A DNA stretch of 8,659 nt. Source: Pseudomonadota bacterium (GTDB lineage Bacteria > Desulfobacterota > Desulfobulbia > Desulfobulbales > JAGXFP01). The stretch spans positions 1-8,659 of the forward strand of contig DAOVJK010000115.1 of assembly GCA_030673265.1 (NCBI GenBank). Direction: 5' to 3'. Within the stretch, counting starts at the first letter, position 1. Each line of letters begins with the position of its first letter. The notes beneath the pieces were generated by a model. The model saw nothing but the letters and a program-made list of their open reading frames with translations. It was not told the origin of the DNA and searched no databases. This document shows, one piece after another, positions 1-5,240 of this stretch. The translations under genes were made by a program, and so were the position numbers.

Positions 1-152
1 AAATAAGTCATCAAAAACGTAAAAACCAACCTCGTGCAATCAAACGCCGACCCAAACCTTTCCCTTTATTGATGACACCTCGCCATGAGGTATTTTAACT
101 TGCTGATTTATAATGGTTTTTTCTTAAGGTAGCAGTATTAGAGTCTGACCCC
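1..152 (+). mobile_element. Right end of an IS4-like insertion sequence (partial)
   Basis: This is the distal part of an insertion sequence cut by the left window edge. It contains the tail of a transposase reading frame, then about 50 bp of AT-rich sequence, then TTAGAGTCTGACCCC (138-152), which I take as the terminal repeat. The complementary motif GGGGTCAGACTCTAA is, from memory, a recurrent end sequence of elements with this type of transposase. The exact boundary is inferred because the other end and any target duplication lie outside the window. A degenerate similar motif, TTTTACTCTGATTCCA, follows at about 179-194 and may be a relic of another end. The element abuts a decayed transporter gene, which fits insertion-driven gene loss. 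Confidence 0.45.
3..98 (+). CDS. IS4-family transposase, C-terminal fragment (partial at window edge)
   Basis: An open frame enters from the left edge and ends at TAA 96-98, giving 31 residues. The peptide contains QPRAIKRRPKPFPLL followed by a short PRHE tail. The 'PRAxKRRPKPxPLL...PRxE' pattern is typical of the extreme C-terminus of IS4-family DDE transposases, where a basic segment follows the last catalytic region. None of the DDE residues are in the window, so catalytic integrity cannot be judged. The assignment rests on recognition of this tail alone. The frame cannot be a start-to-stop small gene because it is open to the left boundary. Confidence 0.55.
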   Translation: MSHQKRKNQPRAIKRRPKPFPLLMTPRHEVF

Positions 153-229
153 AACGGTTCGGTTGCCTACAATTTTAATTTTACTCTGATTCCACCTACT
201 CCATTTACCTGCTATTTACCACCATTTAC

Positions 230-505
230 CATTTCTTCATTTTAGTGATGGGCGGTCTCTTTGCCGGAGTATTCACGCCGACCGAAGCTGGAGCAGTCGG
301 GGCCTTATGTAGTATCGGCATTGCCCTTATGGGTCGCAATCTAAGCCTGACAAAGTTAAAACTCTCACTTTTTGAGACGACCCGCACTGCCTGCATGGTT
401 ATGATTATCGTTACCGGTGCCGTCATATTCGACCATTTCCTGGCGGTCACTCGAATCCCATTCGACTTGGCAAATTGGGTTGCTAGCCTGCCATGCCACT
501 TGTGA
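230..505 (+). pseudogene. TRAP transporter large permease (DctM) remnant
   Basis: The frame encodes about 90 residues, with V/M-MGGLFAGVFTPTEAGAVGA near the start and FLAVTRIPFDLANWVASLP near the end. In the DctM family (roughly 430 residues, 12-13 membrane helices) the 'GG(I/L)xxGxFTPTEAxAV' motif and the later 'FxxxLAxTxIPxxLAxWV' segment lie in the C-terminal half, so this is an internal slice. DctM normally forms the transport channel of a TRAP uptake system with DctQ and a periplasmic binding protein DctP; neither is present. In-frame homology starts about 230, after an in-frame stop at 176-178. After WVASLP the frame closes at TGA 503-505. The neighbouring frame at 493-519 continues with family-like MPLVSLM before a stop, consistent with a small indel. 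The GTG/ATG at 245-250 is not a real start. Non-functional. Confidence 0.75.
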
Positions 506-519
506 GCCTGATGAATTGA

Positions 520-713
520 ACAAAGTCAAGATCGGACTTTTCACGCCACCATCAACCTTGGTGCACCCGTAAATGACCTACACTTCCTTTTTAGAACGCC
601 AACGATTCGAATAGTCTGAACTCTACTCGACACAATTTCAGGTTTGCACAAAATGCTCACCTTAAAAAAAATAATCTCAAACCCATTTCCGACCATTATT
701 ATCAGATTTACCC
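520..713. other. Gene-free stretch between dctM remnant and MFS gene
   Basis: No reading frame on either strand here gives a recognisable protein. The DctM homology does not visibly resume. The end of the stretch is AT-rich and leads into the promoter of the transporter gene. I see no hairpin strong enough to call a terminator. Confidence 0.5.
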
Positions 714-741
714 TTGACAAACTGACAGAATCAGGTATTGT
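714..741 (+). promoter_or_regulatory. Sigma-70-like promoter of the MFS transporter gene
   Basis: A perfect -35 hexamer TTGACA (714-719) is followed after 16 bp by TATTGT (736-741), which matches four of six -10 positions. Transcription would start near 748 and give a leader of about 67 nt before the ATG at 816. The position directly upstream of an isolated plus-strand gene supports the call. No operator palindrome is obvious. Confidence 0.5.
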
Positions 742-815
742 ACTATTTAGCACTAAGTTTTGATTCTCCCTATTTCATTAAACACTCAACCCTGAGTTGG
801 AGACAAATACAACTT

Positions 816-2120
816 ATGCAGAAAACAGACATCAAAGACCGCTCAACAACAGTCATGCTGGCAGGTACCGGAATCAACCTTGCACTTGGGATTCTATACA
901 CTTGGAGTATCTTCAAAGAAGCAATTAAAGATTCAATCATCGGGGGCGGAGTAACCGCTTTTAATTGGGATCTAGCATCCCTTAATGACCCTTACGCGGT
1001 CTGTTGTCTGGTTTTCGCTTTTGCTATGATTGCGGCCGGCAGAATCCAGGACAGATTCGGGCCCCGTATCACGGCAAGCATCGGCGGTGTACTGGTTGGA
1101 GCAGGGTTTATCTGGGTATCACAAACGACCCAATACGGTAGCTGGATTGTCGGATTTGGCCTGTTGGTTGGCACCGGCATAGCTTTCGGCTACTCTTCAG
1201 CCACCCCTGCGGCCCTGAAATGGTATCCGCCAAATAAAATTGGCAAAGTAACCGGGATTGTGGTCGCCGGGTTTGGCCTCGCCTCAGTTTACATTGCCCC
1301 GTTAGCCAATTATCTTCTCAACCAATTTGGCTTACAAAAAGCCATGTTGGTTTTTGGCATAGCTTTTCTTGTTATGGTAAATCTTCTCTCCATATTTTTA
1401 GTAAACCCGCCCGCAGATTTCACCCCCTCAAATTTTAACTGCCGGCGAAGTAGTGACAACCAGCACCGTTCCATGATTGTCGACCACGAAGTCCCCCCCT
1501 TTAAGATGATGAAAACTCCAGCCTTCTGGATGCTTTGGTTACTCTATTTCATTGGGGCAGGTGCAGGATTGATGGTTATTGGCAGTGTCGCAGGCATGGC
1601 CAAACAAAGCCTAGGTGCCAATGCCTTTTTGGCCGTGGCCATGCTAGCTATCGGCAATGCTGCGGGAAGAGTAGTTGCGGGCGTTCTCGCCGACAAACTT
1701 GGCCGCAGAAGAACCTTGGCCACAATGTTATCATTTCAAGCTCTACTTATGTTCATAGCGATCCCGGTAATTGGCGATAGTGATTCAAATGCTCTCTTAC
1801 TGGTACTCCTAACTTCTTTCATCGGTTTTAATTACGGCTCAAATCTGGCCATTTTTCCATCTTTTACCAAAGATCTCTGGGGAATGAAAAATTTTGGTGT
1901 TAATTACGGAATCCTCTTTACATCATGGGGAGTTGGCGGCTTTGTCATGAGCCGGATATCTCAAGTTTTGACCAGCCAGACCGGCAGCTATAAGTCGTCG
2001 TTTATTGCGGCCGGGGTTCTACTGGTGATTGGCGCAACCTTAGCGACATTGGTAAAAAACCATAAAGGGGACGCCAGAAAAGAAATCCGCAAACTCGTTC
2101 GTTCTGCGACAACAACATAA
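816..2120 (+). CDS. Major facilitator transporter, oxalate/formate antiporter (OFA) family
   Basis: This encodes a 434-residue inner-membrane carrier with about 12 hydrophobic helices, the usual length for the OFA family (OxlT-like). Helix 2-3 loop motif GRIQDRFGPR (75-84) and its second-half counterpart GRVVAGVLADKLGRRR (284-299) are the duplicated MFS signatures. The OFA-type KWYPPNKIGKVTGIVVAGFG (135-154) and the NYGSNLAIFPS...NYGILFTSWGVGG region (339-375) support the subfamily. Family members exchange or import small carboxylates such as oxalate, formate or related monocarboxylates; the substrate is not readable from sequence and no oxalate-metabolism gene is nearby. The frame is open upstream to a TTG at 738, but I choose ATG 816 because the promoter elements overlap the upstream part, a GGAG (799-802) lies 13 nt before it, and helix 1 follows at the expected distance. 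It appears monocistronic. Confidence 0.85.
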   Translation: MQKTDIKDRSTTVMLAGTGINLALGILYTWSIFKEAIKDSIIGGGVTAFNWDLASLNDPYAVCCLVFAFAMIAAGRIQDRFGPRITASIGGVLVGAGFIWVSQTTQYGSWIVGFGLLVGTGIAFGYSSATPAALKWYPPNKIGKVTGIVVAGFGLASVYIAPLANYLLNQFGLQKAMLVFGIAFLVMVNLLSIFLVNPPADFTPSNFNCRRSSDNQHRSMIVDHEVPPFKMMKTPAFWMLWLLYFIGAGAGLMVIGSVAGMAKQSLGANAFLAVAMLAIGNAAGRVVAGVLADKLGRRRTLATMLSFQALLMFIAIPVIGDSDSNALLLVLLTSFIGFNYGSNLAIFPSFTKDLWGMKNFGVNYGILFTSWGVGGFVMSRISQVLTSQTGSYKSSFIAAGVLLVIGATLATLVKNHKGDARKEIRKLVRSATTT

Positions 2121-2330
2121 ACGCTTGGAGCCTTTATACCATAAAACAGGTTGCGACCTTCGCTATAGAGATAAAACTTGAATATAACTGCTCAGCTAGA
2201 ATCTTTTTTACCACAGAGTTCACAGAGAGCAGTACTTATGGTCTCTGTGAGCTCTTATGAGTGCAACGAACGGGTGGTTTAAGATTTTAAAAGCTTGTTG
2301 AGTGGTTAAGTTTGAATAGAAAAGACTTAG
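2121..2330. other. Intergenic stretch between MFS gene and tnpA remnant
   Basis: No gene is visible. The only structure is the long inverted repeat listed separately at 2215-2255. The left limit of the IS200-like remnant cannot be fixed, so part of this stretch may be decayed element sequence. Confidence 0.4.
2215..2255. repeat. 14-bp near-perfect inverted repeat (CACAGAG type)
   Basis: AGAGTTCACAGAGA (2215-2228) pairs with TCTCTGTGAGCTCT (2242-2255) at 13 of 14 positions around a 13-nt loop. Sequences of the ACCACAGAGNNCACAGAG type recur in intergenic DNA of many proteobacterial genomes (from memory), so this may be one copy of a dispersed repeat. It lies about 95 bp after the transporter gene and has no T-tract in either direction, so I do not call it a terminator. 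Confidence 0.6.
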
Positions 2331-2582
2331 ACAAAAATCACCGATGAAAAAGACTGGGAAAAAATCTCGATATCGAATTATGTCGGCAAAGTCAAATGGC
2401 GAACGGCCATTAGGGTTTTGAATAAGTTCAAGCAATTGAAAAAGAGACCATATTGGGGTAATCATTTTTGGGCCCGGGGCTACTGTGTCGATACTGTAGG
2501 TCTGGGCGCAGAAATGGTCAAAAAATATGTAAAGTATCAAGAGGCGAAAGAGCGTAGAGCAGAGCAACCGAGACTTTTCTAA
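2331..2582 (+). pseudogene. tnpA: IS200/IS605-family transposase TnpA, 3' remnant
   Basis: The frame after the in-frame stop at 2328-2330 encodes about 83 residues ending at TAA 2580-2582. From about 2376 it reads NYVGKVKWRTAIRVLNKF, then KKRPYWGNHFWARGYCVDTVG, then EMVKKYVKYQEAKERRAEQ. This matches the C-terminal third of TnpA, a small Y1 (HuH) single-strand DNA transposase of about 140-150 residues: the 'LKGRSAxR' helix, the 'WxxxFWARGYxVxTVG' strand and the helix that carries the catalytic tyrosine. The tyrosine in KKYVKYQ is therefore present. The N-terminal part with the HuH metal-binding motif is missing and upstream frames are broken, so the gene is dead. The frame is too short and lacks a start, so gene callers would miss it. 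Confidence 0.75.
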
Positions 2583-2690
2583 ATTCACAAAAGGGGCAAC
2601 TCATCCTTGCCCTCTCAGGGGGCAAGGCAAGGTACCCCCTTCAAGGGGTTATCAAAACCGGCCTCTCTGGGGTCGGTTTTTTATATTTAA
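2583..2690 (+). mobile_element. Right end of the IS200/IS605-like element
   Basis: Directly after the tnpA stop come three hairpins. The first is CCTTGCCC/GGGCAAGG (2605-2612 with 2620-2627). The second is CCCCTT/AAGGGG (2636-2641 with 2643-2648). The third is AAAACCGGCC paired with GGTCGGTTTT (2654-2663 with 2671-2680, one G-T wobble). IS200/IS605 elements lack inverted terminal repeats and instead carry subterminal hairpins that TnpA binds, so a structured region at this place supports the remnant. The exact cleavage point cannot be set from the sequence. The left end is not recognisable. Confidence 0.55.
2654..2682 (+). terminator. Rho-independent terminator in the IS right end
   Basis: A 10-bp stem (2654-2663 with 2671-2680, one G-T pair) with a 7-nt loop runs directly into six T residues (2677-2682). 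This is a textbook plus-strand terminator. It would stop transcription leaving the transposase remnant or reading through from the MFS gene about 530 bp upstream. The A-tract on the left arm makes it partly bidirectional. Confidence 0.75.
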
Positions 2691-2997
2691 AACGTGAACC
2701 TCATAATGGTTAAAATACAATTGGTAACCTCAACCATTCTACCAGACAACAAACTTAAGATTAATCCTGACTACACACGTAATTTAACACTATCGCAGAA
2801 CATCTTAAGTTTGGACAAATTGACAAATACGAGAGCTTACCACTATCAGTATTAAATTTATGGTTTATTTCCTCGAGATAGACACAAACAGGGCGAGATC
2901 TTTTGTTCATATCATATTTGACATAATCAATCGAGACCCTATTGCCGAGCGATGGTCCACATAATAACTTATTGCACTACATTCGTAAATTGAGCTA
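2691..2997. other. AT-rich gene-free stretch
   Basis: About 300 bp without a supported gene separate the IS remnant from the end of the minus-strand SYLF gene. It holds the 12-bp inverted repeat at 2750-2813 and a smaller one, AATGGTT/AACCATT (2705-2711 with 2732-2738). An ATG-started 34-codon frame (2860-2964, plus) lacks a ribosome binding site and I do not accept it. No terminator is visible just after the SYLF gene. Confidence 0.5.
2750..2813. repeat. 12-bp perfect inverted repeat separated by 40 bp
   Basis: CAAACTTAAGAT (2750-2761) is the exact reverse complement of ATCTTAAGTTTG (2802-2813). No gene lies between or immediately beside the arms. It could be a cruciform or transcript hairpin, a pair of protein-binding sites, or the ends of a small non-coding insertion; nothing in the sequence decides. 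Confidence 0.55.
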
Positions 2998-3570
2998 TTA
3001 GTCCGGGTTAATTTTTGTAATCTTGGAGCCCTGTAAACCAAGTCCGGCCATCAAGCCTTTCTGGCCAAAACAGAAGGCATATACATCTTCTTTAGCAGTT
3101 GATGACGTCAGGGTTTTTGCGATTCCCTGATCGACTACAACTATACTGGGTCCCACCCCAATTTCCCAACCGGAACTTTTTTCCAGATATTTAAGGGCTG
3201 CATCTGTCATCAGGAACATAACATACCCGAATGACTGCACCCCAGCCTGGAGACCATACGAAGCCGCTACCGTATTGTAGTAAGCAACTCTCCTGTGGTT
3301 AATAAGCAACGCTCCTTCACCATATTGTCCACCGACTATCAGGCCTCCTTTAATGATATCAGGGAAAACCAGAACACCTTTCGCAACGGTTGAGAGTTCA
3401 TGGGCAACTGGTGAACTTGAGTAAAGTTTTTCCAGGGCAATTTCTACTTTTTTATCAATCTCCCCAGCTGAACCGGCAAAAGCGGGCAGTTGCATGAAAC
3501 TCATCATTATAACTGCGAGCAAGCAATGAGTCGTCACCTTTAAAACGTTGACACAAGAAACTCTTTTCAT
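2998..3570 (-). CDS. Secreted SYLF/YSC84-domain lipid-binding protein
   Basis: The 190-residue product starts with a Sec signal peptide: basic MKR, hydrophobic residues about 9-29, and likely cleavage after A30-F31-A32. The mature part matches the YSC84/SYLF domain (formerly DUF500). The family pattern is visible: an early helix 'DKKVEIALEKLY', then KGVLVFPDIIKGGLIVGGQYGEGALL (64-89), then SYGLQAGVQSFGYVMFLM (104-121), and a GxGPSIVVVDQG segment (138-149). Eukaryotic SYLF domains bind phosphoinositides; bacterial ones are exported and poorly characterised. The start is firm: AGGAGA (complement of 3576-3581) lies 5 nt before the ATG. The patatin gene lies 124 bp upstream on the same strand, behind a terminator-like hairpin. 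A function in envelope lipid homeostasis is inference only. Confidence 0.85.
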   Translation of the reverse strand: MKRVSCVNVLKVTTHCLLAVIMMSFMQLPAFAGSAGEIDKKVEIALEKLYSSSPVAHELSTVAKGVLVFPDIIKGGLIVGGQYGEGALLINHRRVAYYNTVAASYGLQAGVQSFGYVMFLMTDAALKYLEKSSGWEIGVGPSIVVVDQGIAKTLTSSTAKEDVYAFCFGQKGLMAGLGLQGSKITKINPD

Positions 3571-3660
3571 GATTCTCTCCTTTGAACTAGTTCTGGCCTT
3601 GAGAGCCAGGTTTAAGGTTGTTCCTTAATAACTCCATGTACCGATTTGGAAATGGATTAC
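3571..3660 (-). promoter_or_regulatory. Upstream region of the SYLF gene with small hairpin
   Basis: A strong Shine-Dalgarno AGGAGA (complement of 3576-3581) precedes the gene. CTGGC/GCCAG arms (3593-3597 and 3605-3609) form a 5-bp hairpin around a 7-nt loop in the presumed leader. A promoter is expected here because a hairpin separates this gene from the patatin gene, but I see no convincing -35/-10 pair. Confidence 0.35.
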
Positions 3661-3696
3661 ACTTTTAAATAGCAACCTGATCTTCAGGCTGCTATT
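3661..3696 (-). terminator. Terminator-like hairpin after the patatin gene
   Basis: Arms 3668-3680 and 3684-3696 pair over 13 bp around a 3-nt loop. On the plus strand there is one A-C mismatch, but in the minus-strand transcript the same position is a G-U wobble, so the RNA stem is continuous. This asymmetry shows the structure belongs to minus-strand transcription. The stem begins within the patatin stop codon (3695-3697) and is followed by UUUAAAAG, a short and imperfect U-tract, so termination may be partial. Confidence 0.6.
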
Positions 3697-4915
3697 ATTT
3701 ATGAAAATCCGGAGGGGCTTTGGCCCAAGGATATCCCTTTAGTGCCATCTGATATCCGAGTTCATAGAGCTTGCCCATATAGACCGGGTCGAAACCTTCG
3801 CTAGGCTCTTCTGTAAACGTCTCAGGAATATATGCTAGGTTGAAATCATTGCCATCACGTTTACACAGGGCAAAAATCTGATAGAGGTCGCCGACCCCTT
3901 GGGTTCTGATCAGCGAGTCTATCGAGCGGTTCGCAATTGGCACCAGACTGCGGTTTATGCCCTGGTAGTCTGGTTCCATAAAGGAGTTCCTGATGACATA
4001 GACCTTGGGATTTCCCTGGGCCTTGAGTTTTTTTGTAATTTGTTTCCAATCTGCAGAGGCGGGGTAGACAAAACCCTGAGATCCAGTGCCACCATCAACG
4101 TGGAGCTCTTCATATTTCCTACCGTTATTCTCAACAGTTATCGCAATTGGTGGGAAGGCTACCGGAATGGCGGCTGAAGCCCGAAGAATTTCATGAATCA
4201 GTTCAAGCTTGCCGGGATGGTCGCTGGCGGCGATAGCTCCGATACTCCAGATTACTGATCGACCGGCATCAAGGTTAACCGTGCCAACATATAGACGGCG
4301 GCCACGCCGGTGCTCTCTGGCAATGGCCTTGACGACGTCAATTGTTACATATTTGGCGAGCAGTTTTTTAAGAGGGGTTGTATCAGCCATTGAATCACTG
4401 AATATCGCACTGATAATTCCCCGCTTTTTCATGATATCTTTAGTTGATGTTGTGGTATAGACTTGCTTGAGCAGGGCGTCATACTCTGAACCTAGAAAAG
4501 CAAAAGGAGCCGTCAAGGCACCGGTGCTGATTCCAGTCACCATGAAAAATTCGGGTCTGGTGCCGAATGCAGTCCAGCCCGCAAAAAGTCCGGCACCAAA
4601 AGCTCCGTTGGCACCACCTCCCGAAATTGCCAGGTAATTGTGGGGTTTGTTGTAGACTCCGGGGAAAAATTTCTGGAAATCGGCAGAGCTAAAGGTTGCA
4701 AAGCGTTCTATGGAAAACCGGGGCCACTCATCACCCCAGAAGCGAGCCTCAGGGATTCCCTCTATTCCTACTTTTGAAATCAGTTGAGCCGGGACTGGAC
4801 TTTTTCTGGTTGGCGCGCCAGCACAGCCGACAACGGCCAACAGAAGACAAATGACAGCCAGCCGACCGACTGATAACCAAAATTGTTTTTCTACTTTTGA
4901 TCTCATTGAGTGCAT
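3695..4915 (-). CDS. Patatin-like phospholipase, lipoprotein
   Basis: The product has 406 residues. A basic N-terminus and hydrophobic stretch (about 16-30) end in a lipobox VVGC with Cys31 as the predicted lipidated residue; Ala at +2 favours the outer membrane. The patatin domain spans about 93-290: GGGANG (99-104) forms the oxyanion hole, GISTG (128-132) carries the nucleophile Ser130, and DGG (274-276) supplies the dyad partner Asp274. All catalytic elements are intact, so an acyl hydrolase (phospholipase A-like) acting at the cell envelope is expected. The substrate is unknown. The start is less sure: no clear Shine-Dalgarno precedes ATG 4913-4915, and an internal ATG three codons later is an alternative. 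A C5G11 tract lies 42-57 bp upstream. A hairpin ends the gene before the SYLF gene. Confidence 0.88.
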   Translation of the reverse strand: MHSMRSKVEKQFWLSVGRLAVICLLLAVVGCAGAPTRKSPVPAQLISKVGIEGIPEARFWGDEWPRFSIERFATFSSADFQKFFPGVYNKPHNYLAISGGGANGAFGAGLFAGWTAFGTRPEFFMVTGISTGALTAPFAFLGSEYDALLKQVYTTTSTKDIMKKRGIISAIFSDSMADTTPLKKLLAKYVTIDVVKAIAREHRRGRRLYVGTVNLDAGRSVIWSIGAIAASDHPGKLELIHEILRASAAIPVAFPPIAITVENNGRKYEELHVDGGTGSQGFVYPASADWKQITKKLKAQGNPKVYVIRNSFMEPDYQGINRSLVPIANRSIDSLIRTQGVGDLYQIFALCKRDGNDFNLAYIPETFTEEPSEGFDPVYMGKLYELGYQMALKGYPWAKAPPDFHK

Positions 4916-5158
4916 CTCTATAGTTTAACTAAAACCAAAAACATGTGCCATCAATACCCCCGGGGGGGGGGGCAACCATAAGTTACTTGATTACCGGTAT
5001 AGCTTTTCTGGTGTCAGGTGGATGCATATTGGCAACAGGAAACCCCGTTGGCAACAATAGCCACGGTCTGACATGGCAGGGTCGTTATGTAAGTTGTAGC
5101 CTGTTGTTGGTTTCGAGGACAGGGCTCAGAACTACTCTCCCTAAACTTCTAGTCTCAT
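4916..5158. other. Intergenic region between sulfatase and patatin genes
   Basis: The region probably contains the minus-strand promoter of the patatin gene; CTGACA (complement of 5014-5019 area) followed by GGTAAT is a weak candidate. It also contains the homopolymer tract and a 9-bp direct repeat TTGGCAACA (5029-5037 and 5048-5056). A plus-strand frame at 4945-5160 (71 codons) reads through the G-run, lacks a ribosome binding site and resembles no protein I know, so I do not call it. Confidence 0.4.
4957..4972. repeat. C5G11 homopolymer tract upstream of patatin gene
   Basis: Five C are followed directly by eleven G on the plus strand. Such runs are prone to slipped-strand length changes. 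On the minus strand, the tract lies 42-57 bp before the patatin start, within the probable promoter or 5' leader. It may also be a sequencing or assembly artefact, since long G runs are often miscounted. Confidence 0.8.
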
Positions 5159-5194
5159 AGCAGAACGCCGACCTCAGATGGCAGACGTTCTGCT
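5159..5194 (-). terminator. Inverted repeat downstream of the sulfatase gene, possible terminator
   Basis: AGCAGAACG (5159-5167) and CGTTCTGCT (5186-5194) form a 9-bp perfect stem about 46 bp after the sulfatase stop, with an 18-nt interior that can pair only weakly. Neither strand has a good T-tract next to it. It is placed as expected for the end of the sulfatase transcript, but could instead be a processing or stability hairpin. Confidence 0.35.
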
Positions 5195-5240
5195 TATGGT
5201 TTGCTTTGTCGGTTCCCCCTTAACAAAGAGCTGATCATTT

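Noticed and set aside
541..753. 70-codon minus-strand frame opposite the MFS promoter region
   Set aside because: It has no ribosome binding site or recognisable product, and its start overlaps the plus-strand promoter.
738..815. TTG-started N-terminal extension of the MFS gene
   Set aside because: It would begin inside the -10 region of the best promoter, has no ribosome binding site, and adds residues not seen in the family.
2220..2588. 122-codon minus-strand frame with a hydrophobic start
   Set aside because: It lies antisense to the tnpA remnant, whose plus-strand translation matches a known family; the minus frame is a shadow.
2860..2964. 34-codon plus-strand frame with a TTGACA (2820-2825) and TATCAG upstream
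   Set aside because: There is no Shine-Dalgarno, the predicted transcript start is almost at the ATG, and the peptide shows no recognisable feature.
4945..5160. 71-codon plus-strand frame with a hydrophobic segment and a lipobox-like SGGC
   Set aside because: It reads directly through the C5G11 run, has no ribosome binding site, and resembles no family I know. The lipobox-like match is likely chance.
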